Source: Nitrospirota bacterium (GTDB lineage: Bacteria > Nitrospirota > Thermodesulfovibrionia > Thermodesulfovibrionales > Dissulfurispiraceae). From it: 38,211 nt of DNA. The translations under genes and the position numbers were made by a program. The notes beneath the pieces are model-generated. The model was not told the DNA's origin. It did not search any database and saw nothing but the letters and a program-made list of their open reading frames with translations. Below, piece by piece: positions 30,255 to 38,211 of this stretch. The stretch is from assembly GCA_009773415.1 (NCBI GenBank), contig WSNO01000030.1, positions 1 to 38,211 on the forward strand, read 5' to 3'. Position 1 is the first letter of the stretch; each line of letters begins with the position of its first letter.

Positions 30255-31319
30255 TTGGTTAAAACGATTTACTGGCAGGATGATGTAGTAATGATGCTCG
30301 ATCAGAGCAGACTGCCGCTTGAAGTTGTCTACACTGAGTGCGGCGATTATCGCAAAGTTGCCGAAGGCATACAGAAACTCTGGATTCGCGGCGCGCCGGC
30401 CATAGGCATCGCAGTCGCCATGGGCGTTGCTCTCGGGGCTCAGGAGATTAAGGCGCAGAGCTTCGATGAATTTATGGATGGCCTTCAGCCGATTTTTGAA
30501 ACCATCAACGCAACGCGGCCGACGGCGGTCAATATCCACTGGGCGATCCAGCGGATCGGGAAATTTGTTTCTGATCATAAGGACGAAACCGTTGATATGC
30601 TCAAGAAGATGCTGATTGAAGAATCGCAGCGCATTCTTGAAGAAGATGTCGCCGTCAACCGCATGATTGGTGAATACGGAGCGCAATTCATTCGCGACGG
30701 CGATACCATTCTGACTCATTGCAATGCGGGAAGTCTTGCAACCGGAGGGTTCGGCACCGCTACTGCCGCAATGTATGTTGCCAAGGAGCAGGGCAAGCGG
30801 ATTCAGGTCTTTGCGGATGAAACCCGGCCGGTCAATCAGGGAGCGCGGCTCACCTCATGGGAGCTTATGCAGGCCGGCATCCCGGTCACGCTGATTACCG
30901 ACAGCAGCGCCGGCGCCGTGATGAAGCGCGGCATGATTGATCTCGCCATCGTCGGCACCGACCGCACGACGCGGAACGGCGATGTGGCAAACAAAATCGG
31001 CACATACACGGTAGCAGTGCTCTGCAGGGAGCACGGCATCCCGTTTTATGTTGCAGCTCCGCTGAGCAGCATCGATTTTACGATGGACTCGGGCGACAAT
31101 ATTCCGATTGAGGAGCGGCATCCCGATGAAGTCTGTACTATCTGGGGGCACAGAGTTGCTCCGGACGGCGTGAATGTACTAAACTTGGCTTTTGATGTCA
31201 CGCCGTCACGGTATGTGACAGCATTCTTTACTGAAAAAGGAGCATTCCGGCCGCGGGATATTCGCAAGCTTTCGCGCGAAGACGTCTCCCTCGACGCTAT
31301 CCGGCTGAAAAGCGAATGA
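30255..31319 (+). CDS. mtnA: S-methyl-5-thioribose-1-phosphate isomerase
   Basis: Interconverts methylthioribose-1-phosphate and methylthioribulose-1-phosphate in methionine salvage (or, in some anaerobes, a DHAP shunt). 354 aa, eIF2B-like fold. Substrate loop KLWIRGAPAIGIAVA (41-55), catalytic Cys156 in THCNAGSLATGG and Asp236 in GTDRTTRNGDVANKIGTY. TTG start with AAAGGAGG at ideal spacing. It lies 11 bp after the transporter gene and overlaps the next gene by ATGA. No other mtn genes are nearby. Confidence 0.95.
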   Translation: MVKTIYWQDDVVMMLDQSRLPLEVVYTECGDYRKVAEGIQKLWIRGAPAIGIAVAMGVALGAQEIKAQSFDEFMDGLQPIFETINATRPTAVNIHWAIQRIGKFVSDHKDETVDMLKKMLIEESQRILEEDVAVNRMIGEYGAQFIRDGDTILTHCNAGSLATGGFGTATAAMYVAKEQGKRIQVFADETRPVNQGARLTSWELMQAGIPVTLITDSSAGAVMKRGMIDLAIVGTDRTTRNGDVANKIGTYTVAVLCREHGIPFYVAAPLSSIDFTMDSGDNIPIEERHPDEVCTIWGHRVAPDGVNVLNLAFDVTPSRYVTAFFTEKGAFRPRDIRKLSREDVSLDAIRLKSE

Positions 31320-32311
31320 ACGTTCAGGATGTTTTTCAGACGTATGCACCAGAACTTCGGCAGGTTGAGGTTGAGCTTGCCAGCATTTTTGCGAATGACG
31401 TGGCGCTGATACCTCTGGTAGGGCACCATATCCTCGGAGGAGGAGGCAAGCGCATGAGGCCGCTTTTTTTGCTTCTGAGCGCCGATCTCTGCGGCTACTC
31501 TGGCAATAAACGGGCTATTCTCGGTGCGGTCATCGAAGCAATCCATACCGCATCCCTGCTGCACGATGATGTTATCGATGGCGCTCAGACACGCCGGGGC
31601 AAGACCGCCGCTCACGTTTTGTGGGGCAACCACATGGTTGTTCTCATCGGCGACTATTTGTATTCCAATGCGCTCAGAGTTGCGGTGGGCCAGAACAAGC
31701 AAAAGGTCATGGAGGCTCTTTCCGAGGCGACTACCCGCATGTCGGAAGCGGAAATCCTCCAGCTCAGCAAGACCGGCGACCCCTCAATCACCGAACAGGA
31801 ATATTTTCAGATTATTTCCGGCAAGACCGGCATCCTCATCTCGGCGGCATGCCGTATCGGCGCAGTGCTCGCGGACATGCCGGAAGAAAAAGAGATGGCG
31901 CTCCGCGACTTCGGCCTGAAAGCGGGAATTGCCTTTCAGCTTGCCGACGATGTGCTCGATTATGTTGCGCAGCAGGCATCGCTCGGCAAGAAGCTGGGCA
32001 AAGACCTCGAAGAAGGCAAGATTACCATGCCGCTTATCCATCTGCTCAAGGACGCGTCAGCAGCGGAGCGTGACGAGGTTGTTGCAATTATCGAGGAAGC
32101 TTCGCGTGAAAACCCCGACGAAAGCCATAACGGACATCATATGACCCGCATAATCGATCTCTATGCCAGATATGACTCGATAGACAAGGCACTTAAGACC
32201 GCACAGGGACTTGTTGAATCGGCCCGAGAAGCACTGTCTGTATTTCCGGATTCAGCGCACAAGGATGCTCTGCTGTCATTGGCAGAATACTCCATGCAGC
32301 GCAAAAGCTGA
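31316..32311 (+). CDS. Long-chain polyprenyl diphosphate synthase
   Basis: 331 aa trans-isoprenyl diphosphate synthase, probably making the octa/nonaprenyl tail of a respiratory quinone (IspB/HepT type). First aspartate-rich motif LLHDDVIDGA (D84, D85, D88), GGGKRMRPL substrate loop (42-50), second motif AFQLADDVLDY (D211, D212, D215), and GKDLEEGKITMPLIHLL. Small residues before the first Asp motif (HTASLLHDD) fit a long-chain product. ATG overlaps the mtnA stop. Exact chain length cannot be read from sequence. Confidence 0.93.
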   Translation: MNVQDVFQTYAPELRQVEVELASIFANDVALIPLVGHHILGGGGKRMRPLFLLLSADLCGYSGNKRAILGAVIEAIHTASLLHDDVIDGAQTRRGKTAAHVLWGNHMVVLIGDYLYSNALRVAVGQNKQKVMEALSEATTRMSEAEILQLSKTGDPSITEQEYFQIISGKTGILISAACRIGAVLADMPEEKEMALRDFGLKAGIAFQLADDVLDYVAQQASLGKKLGKDLEEGKITMPLIHLLKDASAAERDEVVAIIEEASRENPDESHNGHHMTRIIDLYARYDSIDKALKTAQGLVESAREALSVFPDSAHKDALLSLAEYSMQRKS

Positions 32312-32358
32312 GCGCGGGAGTATCATTTTCAGCGGCTTGATGGGATAATGTACTCACC

Positions 32359-32868
32359 ATGCATCCATTCCCCGAATTAGCGAAGAAGGCCGTAGAAGCA
32401 TATTGCACGGATGGCGTCATCCTCGATCCGCCTGAGACACTGCCCGCTGAAATGCAGCGCCGCGCAGGGGTTTTTGTGTCGCTCAAGAAGGATGGTGCAT
32501 TGCGCGGATGCATCGGCACCTTTGCCCCGACAACCGGAAACCTTGCCCTGGAAATTATCCGGAACGCGCTTGCGGCAGCAAATGAAGATCCGCGATTCAA
32601 TCCTGTCTCAGCACATGAACTGAACCAGATAGACTATTCTGTTGATATCCTCTCCGACCCGGTTAAAATTCAGTTCCTGAAGGAGCTTGATCCGAAGAAA
32701 TACGGCGTCATCGTTGTAAAAGGCTCCCGCAAAGGGCTGCTGCTGCCGGACCTCGAAGGCGTTGATACGGCGGAGCATCAATTGAGCATCGCAAGGATGA
32801 AGGCGGGGATCGATGCCGACGACCCTGATGTTGAGATTTTCCGGTTCACCGTTGACCGGTACAGATAG
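32359..32868 (+). CDS. amrA: AMMECR1-domain protein (AmmeMemoRadiSam system protein A)
   Basis: 169 aa. AMMECR1 signature LRGCIGTFAPT (about 51-61), DPRFNPVSAHEL, YSVDILSDPVKI, KYGVIVVKGSRKGLLLPDLEGV. In the AmmeMemoRadiSam system it works with a Memo-like protein and a radical SAM enzyme, but neither partner is next to it; the TIGR01212-type radical SAM protein at 36.3-37.2 kb is a different family. Molecular role not established. It lies 47 bp after the prenyl synthase in the same direction. Confidence 0.9.
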   Translation: MHPFPELAKKAVEAYCTDGVILDPPETLPAEMQRRAGVFVSLKKDGALRGCIGTFAPTTGNLALEIIRNALAAANEDPRFNPVSAHELNQIDYSVDILSDPVKIQFLKELDPKKYGVIVVKGSRKGLLLPDLEGVDTAEHQLSIARMKAGIDADDPDVEIFRFTVDRYR

Positions 32869-32915
32869 AGATTTCGCATAATCAGATTCGCTTCGCCAGA
32901 AGGGATTCCTTAACC

Positions 32916-33464
32916 ATGATCGAACTTGTCCGGACCCGCAGAAGCATCCGCACATACAGCGCCGAACCTGTCAGCAGTGATGCCATAGCGTTGCTGGTCG
33001 AAACACTGCTCCGGTCTCCGTCATCCCGAAACAACAAGCCATGGGAATTCATCATAGTTGATGACCGGCAACTGCTTGCCGGGCTTGCACAGGCAAAATC
33101 GAGCGGCTCGCAATTCCTGAAAAGCGCTGCTCTCGGAATTGTGATCTGCGCCGACAGCAGCAAATCCGATGTCTGGATAGAGGACTGCTCTATCGCGGCT
33201 ATTCTTGTGCAGATGGCGGCGCATTCTCTGGGGCTCGGGAGTTGCTGGATTCAGATTAGAAGCCGCATGCAGAATGAATCGCTTTCTTCAGAACAGCATG
33301 TGCGCGAACTGCTTGATATTCCACCCGCCCTCAATGTGGCGACAATCATCAGCATCGGACATCCGGACGAAATAAAAGAACCGGTTCCGGGAAACCGGCT
33401 GGATTTCGGGAAAGTCCGGCACAACAGGTTCGGGAATGTTTTCGGAGCGAAGATCGAAGATTAG
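32916..33464 (+). CDS. Nitroreductase-family flavoprotein
   Basis: 182 aa FMN-dependent NAD(P)H oxidoreductase. N-terminus IELVRTRRSIRTYSAEPVS with the basic FMN-phosphate contacts, then LLRSPSSRNNKPWEFIIVDD and AAILVQMAAHSLGLGSCWIQ (active-site helix), ending in a short IGHPDEIKEP region. The compact length fits small anaerobe nitroreductases. Substrate unknown. It ends the plus-strand cluster; its TAG (33462-33464) overlaps the stop codon of the convergent Sir2 gene. Confidence 0.92.
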   Translation: MIELVRTRRSIRTYSAEPVSSDAIALLVETLLRSPSSRNNKPWEFIIVDDRQLLAGLAQAKSSGSQFLKSAALGIVICADSSKSDVWIEDCSIAAILVQMAAHSLGLGSCWIQIRSRMQNESLSSEQHVRELLDIPPALNVATIISIGHPDEIKEPVPGNRLDFGKVRHNRFGNVFGAKIED

Positions 33465-34216
33465 TTTTTTGCAGCGAGAAGATCACGCAGAACCTGTCCC
33501 GCATTTTCCTGAAACAGCACGGCGGCAAGGTGGTCGAACGGCGTTTCGGTGCGGTTGATGAAGATGAGCTTTGCACCCGCATGATGAGCTGCTCTCGGGA
33601 TTGAAGCGGCTGGTTCAACCTGAAGCGATGAACCGACCATCAGCATCAGGTCGCTTTTTTGGGCATACGCATAGGCATCCCGCATTTTCTGCTCCGGCAT
33701 CGCCTGACCAAATGAAATCGTCGCGGGTTTGACAAAGCCTCCGCAGCTTTCACAGCGCGGATCAAAAGCCGACTGTTCGAGCATGGCGCGCACCTCTTCA
33801 ATCGGCCAGCGCCAACCGCACTGAACGCAGACGGCGAAGCGGTTGGTGCCGTGAATTTCGAGAACGTTTGCACTGCCGGCATCCTGATGCAGGCCGTCAA
33901 TATTCTGGGTCACCACGCATTTCAGCTTGCCCCGCGCCTCAAGCTCTGCCAGCGCATGGTGAGCCGCATTCGGCCTGGCAGCGCCGAACTCCTGAATCAG
34001 CTCGTTCTTCATGCGCCAGTATTCCTGCCTCGCCTCGCGGCTAGCAAGAAACTCCTGATAGGTTACGATGCGGTAACGCTCCCAGATGCCGCCGGGGCTG
34101 CGAAAGTCAGCCACTCCCGATTCGGTCGAAATGCCGGCGCCGGTGAAGGCAACGACAGTTTCCGATGCATGCAGAAGTTCGGTTGCCAGTCTGATTCTAT
34201 CGGCATATGGCTGCAT
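33461..34216 (-). CDS. Sir2-family NAD-dependent protein deacylase
   Basis: 251 aa. NAD-binding FTGAGISTESGVADFRSPGG (24-43), TQNIDGLHQDAG (103-114), catalytic His122 in EIHGTN, and a zinc site with C130/C133 and C155/C158 (CVQCG, CESCG). Removes acetyl or other acyl groups from lysines using NAD+. It starts 7 bp after moaC, so it is the last gene of the radical SAM - comM - moaC - sir2 run. Targets unknown; AMP-forming acetyl-CoA synthetase is a common one (family knowledge). Confidence 0.94.
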   Translation of the reverse strand: MQPYADRIRLATELLHASETVVAFTGAGISTESGVADFRSPGGIWERYRIVTYQEFLASREARQEYWRMKNELIQEFGAARPNAAHHALAELEARGKLKCVVTQNIDGLHQDAGSANVLEIHGTNRFAVCVQCGWRWPIEEVRAMLEQSAFDPRCESCGGFVKPATISFGQAMPEQKMRDAYAYAQKSDLMLMVGSSLQVEPAASIPRAAHHAGAKLIFINRTETPFDHLAAVLFQENAGQVLRDLLAAKN

Positions 34217-34223
34217 GGAAACC

Positions 34224-34700
34224 CTATCTTATCCGCTGAAAGGGGCCGCTCTTGCCCCCCTTTTTTTCCACAAGCATGATGTCGGAAAGTATCATTTCTT
34301 TGTCCGCCGCCTTGCACATGTCGTACACCGTCAGAGCGGCAACAGCAACCGCAGTCAATGCTTCCATCTCAACGCCGGTCTGTCCGGTAACCTTGACCGC
34401 GGCAGAGATGTCGACGCAATTCTTTTTTTCATTGAATGAAAAGTCGAGCACCACCGAAGTGACAGCAAGCGGATGGCACATGGGAATGAGTTCAGATGTT
34501 CGCTTTGCCGCCATTATCCCCGCTACCCGCGCAACGCCGAGCACATCGCCCTTCTCCATTTTACCCTGCCTGATGAGCGCCAGGGTTTCAGGCTTCATGG
34601 AAATAGAACCACATGCGACCGCAGTCCGATGGGTAGCGTGCTTATCCGTCACGTCGACCATGCGTGCCTTTCCCGTTTCATCAAAATGCGTGAGTTTCAT
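34224..34700 (-). CDS. moaC: Cyclic pyranopterin monophosphate synthase
   Basis: 158 aa from ATG 34700, preceded by GGAGG at ideal spacing; the frame is open 49 codons further upstream, but that part is unlike MoaC. Signatures: [48 protein letters not shown] (active-site Lys and His), [19 protein letters not shown]-type helix and [20 protein letters not shown] at the end. It completes cyclic pyranopterin from the MoaA product in molybdenum-cofactor synthesis. Other moa genes are not in the window. Confidence 0.96.
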   Translation of the reverse strand: MKLTHFDETGKARMVDVTDKHATHRTAVACGSISMKPETLALIRQGKMEKGDVLGVARVAGIMAAKRTSELIPMCHPLAVTSVVLDFSFNEKKNCVDISAAVKVTGQTGVEMEALTAVAVAALTVYDMCKAADKEMILSDIMLVEKKGGKSGPFQRIR

Positions 34701-34758
34701 AAAGCTGCCTCCGGGAACAACGCAATAAAGAAAACAACCTTTATGTTGATAACGAGCA

Positions 34759-36294
34759 TCATGCCGATTTGCGATCAAGCGTACGGTACTGAATCGCCTC
34801 TGCGATGTGCTGAGCCTCAATGGAATCCGCGCCTGCAAGATCCGCAACGGTTCGCGCGACTTTCAGAATGCGGGAGTAAGCTCTGGCGCTTAGCCCAAGG
34901 CGCTGCAGTGCGGTGTCAAGCAGCGAGTGGGCTTCATTTGTCAGTATGCAATACTTTTTGATATGCCGTGTTTTCATCTGGCCGTTGGCAAAGATTCTGT
35001 CGGTCTTAAACCGCTTTAACTGGCGGTCACGCGCCGCTATAACCCGTTCGCGAATCGCAGCAGACGACTCGCAAATATAGTCGCCGGTGAGTTCCTTGTA
35101 GGGAACCGCCGGCACATCGACATGCAGATCAATGCGGTCGAGCAACGGGCCGGACACGCGTGAGCGGTAGCGGTTAATCATGTTCGGGGTGCAGGTGCAC
35201 TGGTGTGTGCTGTCTCCCCAATAGCCGCACGGGCAGGGATTCATGGCGGCAACCAGTACAAACTGCGCGGGGTACGTAACGGAGGCCGCCGCGCGCGATA
35301 CCGATACGGAACCGTTTTCGAGCGGCTGGCGCAGCACCTCGAGAGCATTGCGTTTGAACTCCGGAAGTTCATCAAGAAAAAGGATGCCGTGATTCGCCAG
35401 CGACACTTCGCCGGGCCTCGGCATCTGGCCGCCGCCGATTAAGGCAATATCCGAAATGGTGTGATGCGGATTACGATACGGACGCGTGGCAATGAGCGAC
35501 TGACCTTCACGGAGAAGCCCCGCGACACTATGTATTTTGGTAGTCTCAAGCGCTTCCTGAAGCGTCATCGGCGGCAGTATGGACGGCAGCCGCCGGGCAA
35601 GCATGGTCTTGCCGCTGCCGGGAGGACCAATCATTAAAATATTGTGAGACCCCGCAGCAGCAACTTCCAGTGCGCGCTTTGCATGCTCCTGTCCTTTTAC
35701 TTCGGAGAAATCTTCCTCATAGGCGCCGAATTGCATCATGGCAGAGTGCACATCGATTGTTGTCGGATGCACGCGCCCGTCGGTTCCGGCCAGGAAAGAG
35801 ATAACCGCCGGAACACTCTGAAGGCCGAAGACATCGATTCCATCGACAACAGCAGCTTCCGGTGCGTTTTCTTTCGGCAGAATCAGCCCGCGCAGTCCGA
35901 GCCGTTTGGCCGCGAGTGCAAGAGGGAGTGCCCCGCGAATCGGCTTCACCTGTCCGTCAAGCGAGAGCTCGCCGGCTATCATATACTGCTGCAGAGGTTC
36001 AAGCGGAATGATGCCTTCGGCGGCGATCACGCCGAGCGCAATTGGGAGATCGAAGAGAGAGCCCTCTTTCTTCATGTCGGCAGGAGCGAGGTTGACGGTA
36101 ATCTGCTTGAGCGGGAAAGAAAAGCCGATATTTTTCAATGCGGCGCGGACGCGATCCTTTGATTCTTTTACGGATGCGTCGGGAAGCCCAACAATCGAAA
36201 AATGAGGAAGCCCCCGCGAAGAGATATCGACTTCCACGTCAACAGGGTGCGCATCAATGCCTATGACATATGCACTTCGAGCCTTGGAAAGCAT
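34759..36294 (-). CDS. comM: ComM/YifB-family Mg-chelatase-like AAA+ ATPase
   Basis: 511 aa. N-terminal Lon-like fold domain ([32 protein letters not shown]), AAA+ domain with [15 protein letters not shown], Walker A GPPGSGKT (223-230), the FLDELPEF Walker B region, and a zinc-like loop [15 protein letters not shown]-terminal [16 protein letters not shown]. In naturally transformable bacteria ComM is a hexameric helicase that promotes branch migration of incoming DNA. Together with comF it hints at competence, though both occur widely. The start overlaps the upstream radical SAM gene by 41 bp. Confidence 0.95.
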   Translation of the reverse strand: MLSKARSAYVIGIDAHPVDVEVDISSRGLPHFSIVGLPDASVKESKDRVRAALKNIGFSFPLKQITVNLAPADMKKEGSLFDLPIALGVIAAEGIIPLEPLQQYMIAGELSLDGQVKPIRGALPLALAAKRLGLRGLILPKENAPEAAVVDGIDVFGLQSVPAVISFLAGTDGRVHPTTIDVHSAMMQFGAYEEDFSEVKGQEHAKRALEVAAAGSHNILMIGPPGSGKTMLARRLPSILPPMTLQEALETTKIHSVAGLLREGQSLIATRPYRNPHHTISDIALIGGGQMPRPGEVSLANHGILFLDELPEFKRNALEVLRQPLENGSVSVSRAAASVTYPAQFVLVAAMNPCPCGYWGDSTHQCTCTPNMINRYRSRVSGPLLDRIDLHVDVPAVPYKELTGDYICESSAAIRERVIAARDRQLKRFKTDRIFANGQMKTRHIKKYCILTNEAHSLLDTALQRLGLSARAYSRILKVARTVADLAGADSIEAQHIAEAIQYRTLDRKSA

Positions 36295-37177
36295 TTCGTT
36301 GGATAAACCTCGGTTCGATTTCCCGTATTATCTGCTGTCGCGTCCTGTCCCACCGCGGAGCGATGAGGATGTTGTCCGGCGCGGTGGCAAAAAGCCGCTG
36401 CAAAACGAGGTCTGGCGACAGACGTTCGATAAAGTCTACCAGAAAATCGAGGTATTCGGTATAACTAAATGTATAAAAGGGGTTTTTTGCATACGCATCG
36501 GCCAGCAGGGTGTCAGCGATAATCTGAAGTTGATGCACTTTCAGAAAGCCAATCGGCAGGCGCGACATTTCGTCGGCCATGGCCAGCATCTCTTCGCGCG
36601 TCTCGGTTGGAAATCCTACAATAAGGTGAGCGCCTATTTCAATGCCGCGGTTCCGCGTCATCTCAAGAGCATCCAGAAAAGTCTGATAATCGTGGCCGCG
36701 CTGAATGTACCGGAGCGACTTGTCGTAAATAGACTGAATACCGTATTCGACAAGGACAAAATGGTCAAGAGCGAGTTTTTCGAGCAGCGCTATTTTTTCT
36801 TCATCGACGCAATCAGGGCGCGTGCCGATGGTGAGCCCGATGACCTCAGGAAAGGAGAGCGCCTCACGGTACAGCGCCTCCAGCTCGGCGACCGGAGCAT
36901 AGGTGTTTGTATATGGCTGAAAATAAACAAGAAACTTGCTTGCTTTGTACCGCCCACTCAGGTAGCGGATGCCGTTGCGGATCTGCTCGCGAAGCGGCAG
37001 GTCCGGCTTGCAGCGCGACGGACGGAAGCTGTCGTTGTTGCAGTAAATACAGCCGCGATCTCCGAGGGTTCCGTCCCGGTTGGGGCAGGTGAAGCCTGCA
37101 TCAACATTTACCTTGTAAACGATCGTTCCGAACCGCTGTTTCAGCCAGGGACCGAACATGTTATAACGGGTAGCCAT
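36254..37177 (-). CDS. TIGR01212/YhcC-type radical SAM protein
   Basis: 307 aa. The cluster motif is C31-x11-C43-x2-C46 (FTCPNRDGTLGDRGCIYCNN), characteristic of the YhcC subfamily rather than CxxxCxxC. Then KFLVYFQPYTNTYAP, GLTIGTRPDCVDEEK, EYGIQSIYDKSLRYIQRGHD (barrel active-site strands) and HLIVGFPTETREEML. Reaction unknown. It leads the minus-strand run into comM, moaC and sir2. A short basic Cys/His tail (SKCICHRH) ends the protein. Confidence 0.92.
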   Translation of the reverse strand: MATRYNMFGPWLKQRFGTIVYKVNVDAGFTCPNRDGTLGDRGCIYCNNDSFRPSRCKPDLPLREQIRNGIRYLSGRYKASKFLVYFQPYTNTYAPVAELEALYREALSFPEVIGLTIGTRPDCVDEEKIALLEKLALDHFVLVEYGIQSIYDKSLRYIQRGHDYQTFLDALEMTRNRGIEIGAHLIVGFPTETREEMLAMADEMSRLPIGFLKVHQLQIIADTLLADAYAKNPFYTFSYTEYLDFLVDFIERLSPDLVLQRLFATAPDNILIAPRWDRTRQQIIREIEPRFIQRNAFQGSKCICHRH

Positions 37178-37310
37178 TTACATATTATTGAGTTTGCGGG
37201 GGATTTCTGTCAAAAAAACATATCACTCGAAATGCTGGAGCTATGATTCGGGCGAAGGCAAATCACTTCAAGTCTGTTCGGTATGTTTGAGCCCCCGAGC
37301 CTGTTGTAAC

Positions 37311-37352
37311 AGCAAAGTGATAATGTCCGAAGTGGGCAAAGTAGAAACGTCC
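37311..37352 (+). repeat. Terminal tandem repeats of an ISNCY-like element
   Basis: AGCAAAGTGATAATGTCC (37311-37328) and GGCAAAGTAGAAACGTCC (37335-37352), 24-bp period, immediately before the transposase start. They match the motif pair at 8529-8571 in the same orientation, so this is the left end of the element family also represented there. Confidence 0.6.
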
Positions 37353-37394
37353 TCATAAGCTGATAGGATGACCTCTTCAGAGAGAGGGGGCGTT

Positions 37395-37697
37395 ATGGCA
37401 AGAGAGGACAGAGTACCAATGAGTCAAAAGGACTTCAAGTGGCTTCATGTCATAGAGCGATATTTAGAGGGACAGATAGATCAACATCGTGCGGCGGAAC
37501 TGTTAAAACTGAGCATGCGACAGGTTCGGCGATTAGGCAAGCGATATCAGGCAGAGGGGGCGAGCGGTTTAGTGCACCGACTACGGGGACGCAGCTCCAA
37601 CCATGGTTTGAGTCCAGAGCAACGAGCACAGGCAATAAGCATCTACCGCCAACGATATATCGGCTTTGGCCCGACCCTAGCGGCAGAGAAGCTAGGG
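37395..37697 (+). pseudogene. ISNCY (IS1202/ISDol1-like) transposase, N-terminal fragment
   Basis: From ATG 37395 (GAGGGGG upstream) it reads MAREDRVPMSQKDFKWLHVI, then an HTH (RAAELLKLSMRQVRRLGKRY), EGASGLVHRLRGRSSNHGLS and FGPTLAAEKLG. This is the typical N-terminal third of ISNCY transposases, which then continue into an integrase-like DDE core. Similarity stops at about 37697. The frame runs on meaninglessly to 37763, where a second element begins, so the gene is truncated and inactive. Confidence 0.8.
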
Positions 37698-37762
37698 TGT
37701 AACATCTCACATTATTCTGACTCCAGATTGTCACGTTCATTTGATCCATTCGCATTAGGTTG

Positions 37763-37786
37763 ACCGGAAGCCGAAGGGCTTCCGGT
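37763..37786. terminator. Perfect hairpin at the 3' side of the ATPase gene
   Basis: ACCGGAAGCC (37763-37772), tetraloop GAAG, GGCTTCCGGT (37777-37786). It lies 10 bp beyond the stop of the minus-strand ATPase gene. No T-run follows on that strand, so it may be a structural or transposon feature rather than a strong terminator. Confidence 0.5.
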
Positions 37787-37795
37787 CCCTATGTC

Positions 37796-38211
37796 TCAGA
37801 TGATTTCGGTGGACGCCATGCGTACATGTTCGGCCGAGACGACCTTGCATTGCTCAGCCGCCGCTGCAATAAGAGCTCCTTTTGCCAGGAAGTTTGCTCT
37901 TCGAAGCAGCCCTCCTGAACCCTGATGGATTGCCAACACAGCCTCTTCCGAGAACAACTGTTCTTTAATGCCGGCTATCTGCAAGTGATGATTGATGTAG
38001 GCGGCCATATCTTTATGTTTGAGTCCTTCAAGATGACTCCTGCCAATGACTCTTGAGGACAGAGGTCTTGAGGTGTGGAACATGAGTTTGTCCAAGAGGT
38101 TGTTCTGGCCGGCCAGCACGATGGGCATGATGGGTTTTGAGTCCATGTCGAACTGGCTTATTGCATGCAATTGTGCGAAGACCTCAAGGCGCATGAGGGA
38201 TGCCTCGTCAA
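37796..38211 (-). CDS. ExeA/TniB-like AAA ATPase of a transposable element (5' part outside window)
   Basis: Open to the right edge: codons before the internal ATG at 38194 read DEASL, the Walker B of an AAA ATPase, so the true start lies beyond the window. Visible sequence: FAQLHAISQFDMDSKPIMPI, VLAGQNNLLDKL, PLSSRVIGRSHLEGL (sensor/arginine region), then a lid domain EEAVLAIHQGSGGLLRRANF and a helical C-terminus with SAEHVRMASTEII. Proteins of this kind accompany DDE transposases as target-selection or regulatory ATPases. The transposase would be expected just outside the window. Confidence 0.85.
   Translation of the reverse strand, partial: DEASLMRLEVFAQLHAISQFDMDSKPIMPIVLAGQNNLLDKLMFHTSRPLSSRVIGRSHLEGLKHKDMAAYINHHLQIAGIKEQLFSEEAVLAIHQGSGGLLRRANFLAKGALIAAAAEQCKVVSAEHVRMASTEII

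Noticed and set aside
32359-37177. AmmeMemoRadiSam system made of AMMECR1 plus the radical SAM gene
   Set aside because: The radical SAM protein has the C-x11-C-x2-C motif of the YhcC/TIGR01212 family, is on the other strand 3.4 kb away, and no Memo protein is present.
36257-37246. 329-aa open frame antisense to the radical SAM gene
   Set aside because: Long only because of codon bias on the opposite strand; no ribosome site or recognisable domain, while the minus-strand product has a full cluster motif.

Overview
The window is a chromosomal segment of a Gram-negative, probably anaerobic bacterium. Lipid A/KDO synthesis (kdsB), apolipoprotein N-acyltransferase (lnt), a lipoprotein and a GyrB with the long Gram-negative insertion all indicate an outer membrane. 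Protein texture and neighbourhoods (lnt-prfB, an IscA-like gene directly before hemB, a lone AMMECR1 gene, an archaeal/alphaproteobacterial-type SerC) suggest Nitrospirota or a deltaproteobacterial relative. That assignment is an inference without database support. Most of the window is core genome, with insertion-sequence debris at four or five places.

Layout. 1-3.6 kb: transposase tail, serC (-), comF (+), tRNA-Leu(GAG) with promoter and terminator, an orphan 110-aa protein and a solitary PD-(D/E)XK nuclease (-). 3.7-8.0 kb: a three-gene phosphosignalling operon: a membrane CHASE2 sensor fused to a PP2C phosphatase, a double-FHA adaptor, and a soluble Ser/Thr kinase fused to a cyclic-nucleotide-binding domain. 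8.0-8.7 kb: non-coding, with a MITE-like inverted repeat and a solo IS end. 8.7-11.2 kb: kdsB-pyrG (-). 11.2-13.9 kb: lnt and prfB (+), the latter with the programmed +1 frameshift. 13.9-19.2 kb: a probable replication origin with DnaA boxes, then dnaA-dnaN-gyrB. 19.2-21.8 kb: a decayed accessory patch with a truncated 2-hydroxyacyl-CoA dehydratase activator, an IS3-family remnant, a small lipoprotein gene and a second transposase scrap. 21.8-26.2 kb: htpX (-), a nitronate-monooxygenase-like flavoprotein (+), and an HDOD protein with a small P-loop protein (-).

26.3-33.5 kb (+): a Cys-rich IscA-like protein with hemB. Then comes a long tight cluster: a PRC-MgtE_N-CBS cytosolic protein (interrupted by one extra base), a divergent Nramp-related transporter, mtnA, a polyprenyl diphosphate synthase, AMMECR1 and a nitroreductase. 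33.5-37.2 kb (-): a radical SAM protein, comM/yifB, moaC and a Sir2 deacylase. The right end is mobile DNA: a truncated ISNCY-like transposase with its tandem-repeat end, abutting a second element that encodes an ExeA-like AAA ATPase running off the window.

The two most interesting assemblies are these. First, the CHASE2-PP2C / FHA / kinase-cNMP operon inverts the usual receptor logic, because the phosphatase rather than the kinase carries the extracytoplasmic sensor. Second, a detached MgtE-type Mg2+-sensor module is paired with an Nramp-family transporter that lacks the canonical transition-metal motifs, which suggests a two-gene Mg2+ uptake system.
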